The notes under the pieces: generated by a model
The model's database searches: none
What the model was told of the DNA's origin: nothing
Seen by the model: only the letters and a program-made list of their open reading frames with translations
Source of the DNA: Acidobacteriota bacterium
GTDB lineage: Bacteria > Acidobacteriota > Blastocatellia > Pyrinomonadales > Pyrinomonadaceae
NCBI GenBank assembly: GCA_018269075.1
Contig: JAFDVJ010000078.1
Coordinates: forward strand, 49,228 to 113,227
Direction: 5' to 3'
Length of the DNA: 64,000 nt
Shown: one piece after another, positions 15,759 through 24,520 of the stretch
How positions within the stretch are numbered: the stretch's first letter is position 1
Layout: every line of letters starts with the position of its first letter
Translations under genes and position numbers: made by a program

Positions 15759-15794
15759 CGAGCGAGTTTTGGGAAAAACTCGCTCGTTTTGTTT
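15759..15794 (+). terminator. Rho-independent terminator of the toxin-antitoxin operon
   Basis: A 12-bp perfect stem, CGAGCGAGTTTT (15759-15770) with AAAACTCGCTCG (15775-15786), a 4-nt loop, then TTTTGTTT. It is oriented for the plus strand only. Confidence 0.9.
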
Positions 15795-16824
15795 AGGCGT
15801 GGGCGATCACCATTTCCTCTTTCGCCAGAATCTCGTGGATCGCTTTGACCTGCGCGTAAAGCTCGGCGTACTGGTCGAGCGTCAACGCCTGCGCGCCGTC
15901 GCAGAGAGCCTCTTCGGGACACGGGTGAACCTCGATGATCAGACCGTCGGCGCCGACCGCGACGCCGGCGCGGGCTAGCGGGTTGACCATATAATTGCGG
16001 CCCGTGCCGTGCGACGGATCGACGATGATCGGCAGGTGCGTCAGCCGGTGAACCGCCGGGATCACCGACAGATCCATCGTGTTGCGGGCATGGTTGCCGA
16101 ACGTCCGGATGCCGCGCTCGCAGAGGATCACGTCGTAATTGCCTTCGGCCATCACGTATTCGGCCGCGAGCATAAATTCCTCGAGCGTCGCCGACATTCC
16201 GCGTTTCAGAAGCACGGGTTTGCGGGTCTGGCCGACGTATTTCAAAAGCGAAAAATTCTGCATATTGCGCGCGCCGATCTGGATGCAGTCGCCGTATTTT
16301 TCGACGAGATCGACGCCGCGTTCGTCCATCGCCTCGGTGACGATGTTGAGTCCGTAGCGGTCGCGGACCTCGGCCAGAATCTTCAGACCGTCCTCGCCCT
16401 TGCCCTGAAAAGCGTAGGGCGAAGTGCGCGGTTTGAAGGCGCCGCCGCGAAAGAATTTCGCGCCGCTTTTGGCGACCGCTTCGGCAACCGTGAACACCTG
16501 ATCGACCGTTTCGACCGCGCACGGCCCGGCGATCATCGCCAGATCGTCGCCGCCGATCGTCGCATTGCCGACCCGGATCACCGATTTTTCGGGCCGCAGA
16601 TCCTTCGAGATCAATTTATAGGGTTTCGTGACGCGGATCGCCTCGGAAACGCCCGGCAGATTTTCAAAATGCGTCGGATCGATCGCGCCGGGATTGCCCG
16701 TGACGCCGATCGCCGTTCGCGCCGCGCCCGGCATCGCATGCGGGCGAAAACCCAATTTTTCGATGATTTCCTCGACGTGACGAATCTCCTCCCTCGTCGC
16801 GTCCGCTTTCATAACGATTAACAT
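15793..16824 (-). CDS. aroF: 3-deoxy-7-phosphoheptulonate (DAHP) synthase, type I beta
   Basis: 343 residues. An N-terminal ferredoxin-like regulatory domain (MLIVMKADATREEIRHVEEII, about 1-70) precedes the KDPG-aldolase-like barrel with IAGPCAVE, GAFKPRTSPYAFQG, QIGARNMQNF, LLKRGM and IVDPSHGTGR. It condenses phosphoenolpyruvate and erythrose 4-phosphate at the entry of the shikimate pathway for aromatic amino acids. Length and domain order match Thermotoga/Bacillus-type enzymes, where the N-terminal domain carries feedback inhibition. It stands alone, separate from other aro genes. Confidence 0.95.
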   Translation of the reverse strand: MLIVMKADATREEIRHVEEIIEKLGFRPHAMPGAARTAIGVTGNPGAIDPTHFENLPGVSEAIRVTKPYKLISKDLRPEKSVIRVGNATIGGDDLAMIAGPCAVETVDQVFTVAEAVAKSGAKFFRGGAFKPRTSPYAFQGKGEDGLKILAEVRDRYGLNIVTEAMDERGVDLVEKYGDCIQIGARNMQNFSLLKYVGQTRKPVLLKRGMSATLEEFMLAAEYVMAEGNYDVILCERGIRTFGNHARNTMDLSVIPAVHRLTHLPIIVDPSHGTGRNYMVNPLARAGVAVGADGLIIEVHPCPEEALCDGAQALTLDQYAELYAQVKAIHEILAKEEMVIAHA

Positions 16825-16952
16825 AAATTTCTAATAAATTTTGGCAAAATGCCCCCAAATTTGGCGTTTTGCCAATAAAAACGGCCAAATCCCCCGATTT
16901 TCCGCTCTCTTGCCATCAATTGCAAATACCCAGCCACAGGGTTACGCCCCAA

Positions 16953-16987
16953 AAATCCGAAATCCGAAATCCGAAATCCGAAATCCC
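16953..16987 (-). repeat. Heptanucleotide array after argS (five units)
   Basis: Five tandem 7-bp units (AAATCCG on the plus strand, i.e. CGGATTT in the sense of argS). The array starts one nucleotide after the argS stop codon. It is the same unit and relative orientation as the arrays after folE, the 150-aa membrane-protein gene and hbd. Confidence 0.9.
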
Positions 16988-16988
16988 C

Positions 16989-19001
16989 TCACATTCTCTC
17001 CGGCACTTCGATGCCCATTGTCCGCAGACCGGCGGTCAGCGCGCGGCGCGTGAGATCGGCGATGACGATCAAAACGGCGCGTTTGACCGGATTTTCTTCG
17101 GAAATGATGCGATGGTTGTGATGAAACAGATGCATCGCCTTCGACAGATTGAAATTATATTTCGCGAGGATCGCCGGTTCGGTGACGGCGGCGGCCTGCT
17201 GTATGATTTCCTCCAGTCGCGAAGCCAGAATCACCAGCGACCAGAGATCGTGGCCGATCTCCGACGAAAAAATCCGGGCGACTTCTTCGTTTTCCGATTC
17301 GATCGTGCCGAAGGACTTTTCGAGCAATTCGTTTTCGCCGGTTTCGAAGCGTTCGGCCACCTTCTTGAATATCGAGTTGAACCGGACGGCCGCGTTCTGA
17401 CAATAGACGCCGGTTTCGCCCTCGAACGAGAGCGCTTCCTTGAAATCGAAGACGACGACCGTGTTTTTCGTGTATTTCAGCAGAAAATACCGGAGCGCGC
17501 CGACCGCGATCCGGTGCGCGATGCTTTGTTTTTCATCATTTGAAATATCCGGATGACGATTTTCGACTTCCCGGAGCGCGTCCGATTCCAAACGGTCGAG
17601 CAGATCGTCGGCCTTGACGCCGAGACCCTTGCGGCCGGACATTTCGACGAATGTCCGCTGCTTGTCCTCGTCCGACAGCTCGAAACCGAGCTCTTCGGCG
17701 GCGGCCGGGCTGAGCGCGACCATTTCGTAGCTCAAATGAACGCTCGCCGCTTCGCCCTTGTCGGGAAAGATCGTCGCGACGCCTTTTTTGACCACTTCCT
17801 GCGGGTACGACTGGCGCGTGTCGATGACGTTGTAAACGGTCTCGCTGTGACCGAACGAGGGCGCGTTCGCGTCCGTTATTTGTTCGGCGGTCGTGATCCA
17901 GACCTCTTTGCCGTCGTCGTAGGCCTGAAAAAGCTTGTAATTGAAATCGAGGCCGAGCAGACCGAGCTTCCACATCTGGTAAGCGATGTCTTTTCCGGTA
18001 TAAGTAACAGTCCCGTTCGAACGGACGAGAATCTTGTCGGCGTCGTGCTCGTCGGTGCCCTCGTGCGATTCGAACGGCATCACCCAGCAGCCCTTGTTTT
18101 TGCCTTCGTTTTCGAAATGGATGACGCCGCGTTCCTTCATCAGCTCGAAGGCCTTCTGCCAGAAATGCAGGTGCAGAATCTCGGATTCGCGCGGCAGCAG
18201 ATCGTAGCGGATGTCGAACCGGTTCATCGTCCGCAGGATGCATTCGACGTTGCGGGTCGCGACGTAATCGGCCAGTTCGTAGATCTCGCCCGAACCCTTT
18301 TCGAGCTCGTGGAGCGTTTCGGCGCGAAATTTCTTGTTTTCCTCGTTTTCCGCGTAAAATTTGCCGACTTCGGTGTATAAATCCCAGCAGTAATAATCGA
18401 ACGGAATTTCGAGCCCGGCTTCGAGCTGTTTGATTTGGGCGAGGTCCATTTTTCTCAAATGGACGAACCCGACGACGACGTCGGCGACCTGGACGCCGGT
18501 GTTGTCGATGTAATTCTGAACCTCGACGCGTTTGCCGTTGGCCCGCAGGATCCGCACGAAAGTGTCGCCGAGCACCGAATTACGGACGTGGCCGATATGC
18601 GCGGCCTTGTTCGGGTTGACCGACGTGTGCTCGACGCAGACTTTCGGCGAATTTTCGTCGACGGTTTTGAAAAAGTTGTTTCGCGAATTTTCGGCGAGGA
18701 ATTTGGCGCGGTTATAGAAAACGTTGAGATAACCCGGCCCGGCGACCTCGACTTTGCCGACGAAATCGAACGATTCGAGCGATGTTTTGAGGATTTCGGC
18801 GATCTGCCGCGGGTTCTGCTTTTCGCCCGTCGCCAGCTTGATTTGTTTGGCGAGCTCGAAGGCGATCGGAAAAGCGAGGTCGCCGAGCTCCGTCTTCGGC
18901 GGCACTTCGGCCGGAACCTGTCCGAGATCGATATCGAATTTTTCCAGCGCGGTTTTCTTGACGGTTTCGCGCAGGGTTTCCTGCAGCTTCAAAATGCTCA
19001 T
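16989..19001 (-). CDS. argS: Arginyl-tRNA synthetase
   Basis: 670 residues. An N-terminal Arg-tRNA additional domain (about 1-110) is followed by the class I core with AHIGHVRNSVLGDTFVRIL (HIGH motif) and the DALR anticodon-binding domain at the C terminus (ALRYFLLKYTKNT, NLSKAMHLFHHNHRII, LIVIADLTRRALTAGLRTMGI). The KMSKS equivalent is the degenerate MSGRKGLGVKADDL, as is common in ArgS. The start at 19001 (MSILKLQETLRE) fits the family. It charges tRNA-Arg with arginine. Confidence 0.96.
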   Translation of the reverse strand: MSILKLQETLRETVKKTALEKFDIDLGQVPAEVPPKTELGDLAFPIAFELAKQIKLATGEKQNPRQIAEILKTSLESFDFVGKVEVAGPGYLNVFYNRAKFLAENSRNNFFKTVDENSPKVCVEHTSVNPNKAAHIGHVRNSVLGDTFVRILRANGKRVEVQNYIDNTGVQVADVVVGFVHLRKMDLAQIKQLEAGLEIPFDYYCWDLYTEVGKFYAENEENKKFRAETLHELEKGSGEIYELADYVATRNVECILRTMNRFDIRYDLLPRESEILHLHFWQKAFELMKERGVIHFENEGKNKGCWVMPFESHEGTDEHDADKILVRSNGTVTYTGKDIAYQMWKLGLLGLDFNYKLFQAYDDGKEVWITTAEQITDANAPSFGHSETVYNVIDTRQSYPQEVVKKGVATIFPDKGEAASVHLSYEMVALSPAAAEELGFELSDEDKQRTFVEMSGRKGLGVKADDLLDRLESDALREVENRHPDISNDEKQSIAHRIAVGALRYFLLKYTKNTVVVFDFKEALSFEGETGVYCQNAAVRFNSIFKKVAERFETGENELLEKSFGTIESENEEVARIFSSEIGHDLWSLVILASRLEEIIQQAAAVTEPAILAKYNFNLSKAMHLFHHNHRIISEENPVKRAVLIVIADLTRRALTAGLRTMGIEVPERM

Positions 19002-19073
19002 AAGACAAAAAGTTAAGTATATCGAAATCGGCCCAAAGAATAAAACCGGAACCGACAGGAACTTCGTACCGAG

Positions 19074-19149
19074 CCTCTGCGCCTTTGCGGTAAGAACAAG
19101 GTTATATCGAAAGCTGATTAATCAACGCAAAGACTCCGAGGCGCAAAGG
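19074..19149. repeat. Imperfect inverted repeat between argS and sirtuin gene
   Basis: CCTCTGCGCCTTTGCG (19074-19089) faces CGCAAAG (19126-19132) and GAGGCGCAAAGG (19138-19149), giving a partially paired structure that ends in a run of G. It occupies the 210-base gap that otherwise shows no gene; promoters for the sirtuin group should lie here. Confidence 0.5.
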
Positions 19150-19211
19150 AGGGGGGGGTGGTTTGGCAAACCGGTTGCGCTTCTGTTCGGTCGGAATTAA
19201 ACTGGCTTACG

Positions 19212-19934
19212 ATGATTTCGGAAAAATTGCGGGAAATATTTGAAAGAGCTCAACGGGTTTGCGTTTTGACCGGCGCGGGAATCTCGGCCGAATCGGGCGT
19301 GCCGACTTTTCGCGGCGGCGGGCAGTCGGCGGTCTGGAAGGGAATGCCGTTCGACGAGATCTCGTCGGCCCGGATGGTCCGCGAGAATCTGCCGGAAGTC
19401 TGGGAATGGTTCGATTACCGGCGCGGCGTATTGAAGGACTGCGCGCCCAATCCGGCGCATTACGCGCTCGCCGGCTGGCCGGACCGGTTCGCCGAATTTA
19501 CGCTCGTCACGCAGAATATCGACGGTCTCCACGCGGCGGCCGGCTCGCGCGCCGTGGTCGAGCTGCACGGCAACATCCACCGCGCTTACTGCAATGTTTG
19601 CGGCAAGAGATTCGACATCCGCGGAAAAATCCCGCATTCGCCCGACGACTGCGACGAATGCGCCGGAAAGCTTCGGCCGGACGTCGTTTTGTTCGGCGAA
19701 ATGCTGCCGGCCGGAGCGTTCGAAAGGGCCGGCCGGAGCGCGCGCAGCTGCGAGCTGTTTTTCGTCGTCGGCACGTCGGCACTCGTCTATCCGGCCGCCG
19801 GGCTCGCCGAAATCGCCAAACGAAGCGGCGCGGTGCTCGTCGAGGTCAACCCCGAAGCGACGCCGATGACGGATTTCTGCGATTTCACGATCCGCGAAAA
19901 AGCCGGTCTGGCGCTGCCGGCGCTGACGATTTGA
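19212..19934 (+). CDS. cobB: SIR2 family NAD-dependent protein deacylase
   Basis: 240 residues. The Rossmann segments GAGISAESGVPTFRG and TQNIDGLH and the catalytic His in VELHGNIH are present, with a four-Cys zinc module (YCNVCGKRFD...CDECAGKLRPD). Sirtuins remove acyl groups from lysine using NAD. At the class III acyl-pocket YxxR motif the sequence is Phe67-Asp-Tyr-Arg70 (EWFDYRRGV), so Arg is kept but Tyr is Phe, which may shift acyl preference. ATG 19212 is chosen because the core begins directly after it. It is the first gene of a forward group with larC, a methyltransferase and folE. Confidence 0.93.
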   Translation: MISEKLREIFERAQRVCVLTGAGISAESGVPTFRGGGQSAVWKGMPFDEISSARMVRENLPEVWEWFDYRRGVLKDCAPNPAHYALAGWPDRFAEFTLVTQNIDGLHAAAGSRAVVELHGNIHRAYCNVCGKRFDIRGKIPHSPDDCDECAGKLRPDVVLFGEMLPAGAFERAGRSARSCELFFVVGTSALVYPAAGLAEIAKRSGAVLVEVNPEATPMTDFCDFTIREKAGLALPALTI

Positions 19935-20088
19935 TTGGAAGGAGAAAATCGACGCTTCGGCGCTCATCCCAAACATTAACCGACAAAGTGAACCAAAAAG
20001 TTTGATTTTCATCGGTCGCCGGGCCGCCGGAAAAAGGTTGGGCCGGCGATTTTACATTTTGGGCCGGTTTTGGCTTACACTAGAAGCA

Positions 20089-21258
20089 ATGAAAACGCTT
20101 TATTTCGATTGTTTCGCCGGGGCGAGCGGCAATATGATCCTCGGCGCGCTGATCGGGCTCGGCGTCGATCAGGACGAATTGATCGAACAAATCCGGCTGC
20201 TCGACGTCGCCGATTTCCGGATCGAGATCGACCGCCGGAACAAGTCGGGAATCGACGCCGTTCACGCCGAGGTCGTCGTGCCTCACGAACACGTCCACCG
20301 GCATCTGCGCGACATCGAGAAGATCATCGGCGAATCAAGGCTCTCCGCGGGCGTCAAGGAGCGGTCGCTCGCGATTTTTCGAAAACTCGCCGCGGCCGAA
20401 GCGAAAGTTCACGGGATCGACATCGAAAAAGTCCATTTTCACGAGGTCGGCGCGATGGATTCGATCATCGACGTCGTCGGCTGCTGCATCGGGTTCGAAC
20501 TGCTCGGGATCGAAAAATTCGTCGCTTCGAAAATCCACGTCGGCAGCGGTTTCGTCAATATGGCCCACGGCAAATTTCCGGTGCCGCCGCCGGCCGTCGC
20601 CGAGCTGCTCGGAAACATCCCGATTTACGCGACCGAGGTCGTGGGCGAGCTGACGACGCCGACCGGCGCGGCGATCATCGCGACCGTCTGCGCGGAATTC
20701 GGCAATCTGCCCGAAATGACCGTCGAGCGGACGGCTTACGGCGCCGGCACGCGCGAACATAAAAATTTTCCGAACGTTTTGCGGCTGATGCTCGGGACGA
20801 CGGCGCAAACCGAGGAAAAAACGAAAACCGAGCCGCTGATCCTGATCGAGACCAATCTCGACGACATCTCGCCGGAAATTCTCGGGTTCGTGATGGAAAA
20901 AGCGTTCGAGATGGGCGCGCTCGACTGCTGGTTCACGCTCATCCAGATGAAGAAAAACCGGCCGGCGACAATGGTTTCAATCCTCTGCCGCGAGCCCGAA
21001 AAAGCCAAATTCATCGGCCTGCTGGTCCGCGAAACGACGACGCTCGGCGTCCGTCTGAAAACGATCGAGCGAACCTGTCTGACGCGCGAGATCACGAAGA
21101 TCGAAACGCGGTTCGGCGACGTTCCGGTGAAGATCGCGCGCTACGGCGACGACGTCGTCAACATCAAGCCCGAATTCGAAAAACTGAAGGAAATCGCCAA
21201 AAGGGAAAACCTGCCGCTTCGCGAAGTCGAGGCCGAGGTCCGGAAAAAAATCGTTTGA
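20089..21258 (+). CDS. larC: Nickel pincer cofactor biosynthesis protein LarC
   Basis: 389 residues starting MKTLYFDCFAGASGNMILGALIGLGV, the hallmark of LarC (formerly DUF111), with HFHEVGAMDSIIDVVG, the PPPAVAELL segment and ETNLDDISPEILGFVMEKAFEMGALDCWFTLIQMKKNRP. LarC uses CTP to insert nickel into pyridinium-dithiocarboxylate to form the nickel-pincer cofactor of lactate racemase and relatives. It is a single continuous ORF, without the frameshift seen in some lactobacilli. No larA, larB or larE is visible in the window. It overlaps the methyltransferase start by 4 nt. Confidence 0.93.
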   Translation: MKTLYFDCFAGASGNMILGALIGLGVDQDELIEQIRLLDVADFRIEIDRRNKSGIDAVHAEVVVPHEHVHRHLRDIEKIIGESRLSAGVKERSLAIFRKLAAAEAKVHGIDIEKVHFHEVGAMDSIIDVVGCCIGFELLGIEKFVASKIHVGSGFVNMAHGKFPVPPPAVAELLGNIPIYATEVVGELTTPTGAAIIATVCAEFGNLPEMTVERTAYGAGTREHKNFPNVLRLMLGTTAQTEEKTKTEPLILIETNLDDISPEILGFVMEKAFEMGALDCWFTLIQMKKNRPATMVSILCREPEKAKFIGLLVRETTTLGVRLKTIERTCLTREITKIETRFGDVPVKIARYGDDVVNIKPEFEKLKEIAKRENLPLREVEAEVRKKIV

Positions 21259-21941
21259 TCAGGAAAATCGTTCTAAATCTATCGCAGAAAGCGCGCGAAA
21301 AACGTGCCGAAATGTTCCGGCGGCGGTTCGCTTTCGACGCTTCGACGAAAATCCTCGACGTCGGGTCGGAAACCGGCGCGAACATCGATTTCGTGCTCAA
21401 AGGAACGGCCGTCAAACCCGAAAACGTCTTTATCGCCGACATCGACGAGGCGGCGATCGAAACTGGAAGCCGGCAGTTCGGATTTCAGAAAGTCCTGCTC
21501 GACGAATCGGGAAAACTGCCTTTTCCGGACGGTTTTTTCGACGTTGTTTACTGTTCGTCGGTGATCGAGCACGTGACGGTCGGCAAGGACGAGATGTGGG
21601 AGCTCACCGACGGGAAAATTTTTCGGGAGCGCGCGTGGACGAGACAAAAAATCTTCGCGGCCGAGCTTCGCCGGGTCGGGAAGGCTTATTTCGTCCAGAC
21701 GCCGAACCGCAATTTCGTCATCGAAAGCCATTCGTGGCTGCCGCTCGTCGGCAGTTTCCCGCGCCCGTGGTTCGTCCGGACGATAAAAATCAGCAACCGG
21801 TTTTGGATAAAGCAGACGATTCCCGATTATAATTTACTGGACAAAAACGAGATGAAAGAGCTTTTTCCGGACGCGGAAATCGTCGCCGAGACAAAATTCG
21901 GCCTGACAAAATCCATCATCGCAATCAAAAATTTGAGGTAA
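21255..21941 (+). CDS. Class I SAM-dependent methyltransferase
   Basis: 228 residues from a TTG start that overlaps the larC stop (TTGA). The SAM-binding segments are ILDVGSETGANIDFV (motif I), VFIADIDEAAIE and FPDGFFDVVYCSSVIEHV. The later YFVQTPNRNFVIESHSWLPLVG is typical of methyltransferase_11/UbiE-like enzymes acting on small molecules or lipids. The substrate is unknown. Tight coupling with larC and 6 nt spacing to folE indicate one operon. Confidence 0.85.
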   Translation: MIRKIVLNLSQKAREKRAEMFRRRFAFDASTKILDVGSETGANIDFVLKGTAVKPENVFIADIDEAAIETGSRQFGFQKVLLDESGKLPFPDGFFDVVYCSSVIEHVTVGKDEMWELTDGKIFRERAWTRQKIFAAELRRVGKAYFVQTPNRNFVIESHSWLPLVGSFPRPWFVRTIKISNRFWIKQTIPDYNLLDKNEMKELFPDAEIVAETKFGLTKSIIAIKNLR

Positions 21942-21947
21942 ATCCAA

Positions 21948-22523
21948 TTGGATAAAAAGAAAAAGATCAACCTGAAAAAAATCGCCAAAGGCGTCCGCCT
22001 GATCCTCGAAGGCATCGGCGAGGACCCCGACCGCGAAGGTTTGCAGAAAACGCCCGAGAGAGTGGCGCAGTTTTACGCCGAGCTGACGGAAGGATTGTGG
22101 GAAGACGCGAAATCGCACGTCGCGCCGCTGCCGGGCGACACGCACGACGAAATGGTCATCGTCAAGGATATTTCGATCGCGTCGGTCTGCGAGCATCATC
22201 TCGCGCCGTTCGTCGGCAAATGCCACATCGCCTATATTCCGAAGGGCGGCCGGATCGTCGGTTTGTCGAAGCTCGCGCGGATCGCCGAGATCTTTTCGCG
22301 GCGGCTGCAGGTTCAGGAACGGCTCACGCAGGAAATCGCGCAAACGCTGTACGACGGGCTCCAGCCGCTCGGCGTGATGGTCGTGATCGAGGCCGAACAT
22401 ACCTGTATGACCCTGCGCGGCGTCAAAAAACCGGGCGCGAAAACGATCACGTCGAGTGTCCTCGGCGGTTTTCGATCCGACGCGCGAACGCGCGCCGAGG
22501 CGATGAGTCTGATCAAAGGATAG
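21948..22523 (+). CDS. folE: GTP cyclohydrolase I
   Basis: 191 residues from a TTG start 6 nt after the methyltransferase. The sequence GEDPDREGLQKTPERVA, the zinc ligands in SVCEHHLAPF and EAEHTCMTLRGVKKPG, and GLSKLARI are diagnostic. The enzyme converts GTP to 7,8-dihydroneopterin triphosphate, feeding folate, tetrahydropterin or queuosine synthesis. The ORF ends 9 nt before a heptanucleotide array. Confidence 0.96.
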   Translation: MDKKKKINLKKIAKGVRLILEGIGEDPDREGLQKTPERVAQFYAELTEGLWEDAKSHVAPLPGDTHDEMVIVKDISIASVCEHHLAPFVGKCHIAYIPKGGRIVGLSKLARIAEIFSRRLQVQERLTQEIAQTLYDGLQPLGVMVVIEAEHTCMTLRGVKKPGAKTITSSVLGGFRSDARTRAEAMSLIKG

Positions 22524-22532
22524 GGCGATTTG

Positions 22533-22567
22533 GGATTTCGGATTTCGGATTTCGGATTTCGGATTGA
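22533..22567 (+). repeat. Heptanucleotide array after folE
   Basis: Four exact GGATTTC units and a partial fifth, starting 9 nt after the folE stop and in the folE sense orientation. The remaining bases to the convergent C11 gene (22568-22663) show no other feature. Confidence 0.9.
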
Positions 22568-22663
22568 GTGGGAGCCTGTTTTTTCAAAGGGGAATTTTTT
22601 CAGATTGGCCGGCATCTTTTTGGGATTGTCTTCGAAAAAATTCCCCGGTTTGGAAATTGGGTT

Positions 22664-24520
22664 TCAATCCTCTTCAAATTCTTTGGAAAAACCGGAAATG
22701 TTCCAGGGCGTAAAGACGTTTTTGAAGGTCTGCAGGCTGTCGAAAAAAGCGTTCGAATTTTCGTTGTAAATGCGGCCCTGACCGGTTCCGAGCCGGCCCT
22801 GGCCCGTTCCCAATCTGCCCTGACCGGTGCCGAGGCGGCCCTGACCGGTGCCGAGGCGGCCCTGCCCGGTACCGAGGCGTCCCTGGCCTGTTCCAAGCCT
22901 GCCTTGCCCGGTTCCAAGTCTGCCCTGACCCGTTCCAAGTCTGCCCTGGCCCGTTCCGAGACGACCCTGACCGGTTCCGAGCCGGCCCTGACCGGTTCCG
23001 AGTTTTCCGTCTGAATCGGAGTCATTTTCAGCGGTTTCCGGCGTGAATTCGTCCTGAAACGCCGCCCACGGGTAGCGGTGTTTGGGTTTTCGCGGTTCTT
23101 CGGAGCCGCGGCGGCTGACTTCGCCGAGATAAAGATCGAGAAAAGCCAGCCAGTTGCGATCCCTGAATTCGGGGTTCGAATTCCTGTAAAACCACAGCTC
23201 TTCGTAATTGTGACGGACGGTTTCGAACGTTTCGTAAGACCACGGGAAAAAAAGCGAGACGCCGTTCGAATATTGATATTTTCCGCCGCTGTAGCCGCTG
23301 ATGATGACGAATTTTCTCAGGTTTTCCAGCACCGCCTTGCATTGATCGACGACATTCTTTAGGAATTCCGCGTCGTCTTCGGGTAAGGCTTCCTTAAAAT
23401 CCCGGAGGAGCGATCTGATTTCTCCGATCAGCAGCTCGCAGAAATCTCCGAGGTCAATATTCTGGTCGAACATATACGACTGGCATTTCCAGTGAACCTG
23501 CAGCAGGATTCGCTCCATCTGCCGGTAAATTACGTCCTTTTTTTTGAAGCATTCGTACAAAACGGCCGCTAAGCCGCTGACCGACTCGGCCAGATTGTCG
23601 ATTCCGGGAAACCAGAGATTGCCGTTTTCGTCCTTTTCGGGCGTGAAGTCCCACGCCGACATATCGACCGAAACGCCGCCGACCTTGTAGGCGTCCTGAC
23701 TTTCGATAAATCGCCGGACGAAATTTTCGGCCACCTTTCTCGTTTCAAGTCCGGTATTTTGCGCCAGACATCCGAGAATGTTCCCGTAAGTCCAGCCGGC
23801 TTCGGGCACGAGGCCCTCGGAAGCGATCAGCGCGTCGGCAAACGGCGAAAACTGGTAGGCGACCTCCAGCATTCCCATCACGCAGCTGTCGAAACCGAGC
23901 ATCGATAAGCGCTGGCCCAGCAAAACCGTCGTTTCCCTCTCGTATTCCTCCGGGCTCAGCTCGGGCGCGTCGCAGCGCCGGTATTCGGCATTGATTTGAT
24001 CGGCGTTTTCGATCAGGTCTTCCTTTTGGTCGGTCAGCCGGCAGAAAAGGTCGTAAAGATAGGTCATACTCATCGACTTTTCGGCCGTTTCATCCTTAAA
24101 CAGCCCCTTGTCGAGAAAACCGGCTGAATGTCCGCTGATGATCAGCGCATAGCGGTTGGCCCGGCGTCCGTAGTCCGTCCGTTCGCCGTTTTTGACCTCG
24201 ACCTTGTTGACGCACCAGTCGACGAAATTGATCAGCGAATAATAAGCGGCCGCATCTTCGTTTCGCCTTGAATCGGCCGGCGGGTAAAGTTTGTTCGCGA
24301 TCCGGTACGAGGGTTGGTAAAGCGGCGCGTCGGGGTTCGAGAAATCGCAGTACAAAGTCGGGATCGCCGGCGAATTGCCGTCATAATAAACGAACAGGTT
24401 AGGGCTTTCCGGGGCTTTTCCGGCGACCGCTTTGATCTGCTCGATCGCGTACGACATATCGACCGCGAGGTTGTTGTCGCCCGCCATATAAATCATTATC
24501 GTCCACTCTTTCTCGTTCAT
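22664..24520 (-). CDS. Clostripain-family (C11) cysteine peptidase with GTGQGRL repeat tail
   Basis: 618 residues, no signal peptide. The caspase-like C11 core shows MIYMAGDNNLAVDM at the N terminus, the catalytic His131 in IISGHSAGF and Cys213 in GFDSCVMGMLEVAYQ. C11 peptidases (clostripain, PmC11) cleave after Arg or Lys and mature by self-cleavage. Residues 506-582 are eleven exact copies of a 7-residue unit (GTGQGRL, last copy ending in Arg-Ile), followed by a 35-residue tail (NENSNAFFD...KEFEED). Each unit presents an Arg-Leu bond. An ECF sigma factor lies upstream on the same strand, 148 nt away. Confidence 0.9.
   Translation of the reverse strand: MNEKEWTIMIYMAGDNNLAVDMSYAIEQIKAVAGKAPESPNLFVYYDGNSPAIPTLYCDFSNPDAPLYQPSYRIANKLYPPADSRRNEDAAAYYSLINFVDWCVNKVEVKNGERTDYGRRANRYALIISGHSAGFLDKGLFKDETAEKSMSMTYLYDLFCRLTDQKEDLIENADQINAEYRRCDAPELSPEEYERETTVLLGQRLSMLGFDSCVMGMLEVAYQFSPFADALIASEGLVPEAGWTYGNILGCLAQNTGLETRKVAENFVRRFIESQDAYKVGGVSVDMSAWDFTPEKDENGNLWFPGIDNLAESVSGLAAVLYECFKKKDVIYRQMERILLQVHWKCQSYMFDQNIDLGDFCELLIGEIRSLLRDFKEALPEDDAEFLKNVVDQCKAVLENLRKFVIISGYSGGKYQYSNGVSLFFPWSYETFETVRHNYEELWFYRNSNPEFRDRNWLAFLDLYLGEVSRRGSEEPRKPKHRYPWAAFQDEFTPETAENDSDSDGKLGTGQGRLGTGQGRLGTGQGRLGTGQGRLGTGQGRLGTGQGRLGTGQGRLGTGQGRLGTGQGRLGTGQGRLGTGQGRIYNENSNAFFDSLQTFKNVFTPWNISGFSKEFEED
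22772..23002 (-). repeat. Eleven 21-bp tandem repeats coding a conserved heptapeptide
   Basis: 231 bp, exactly 11 x 21. All 11 units encode the same peptide on the minus strand, while nearly every synonymous site varies: Arg uses CGG, CGC, CGT, AGA and AGG; Leu uses CTC, CTT and TTG; Gly uses several codons. This is an old array kept at the peptide level, not a recent DNA expansion. Confidence 0.95.

Noticed and set aside
22772..23002. CRISPR-like array
   Set aside because: Units are 21 bp with no spacers and all code for the same peptide in frame; no cas genes nearby.
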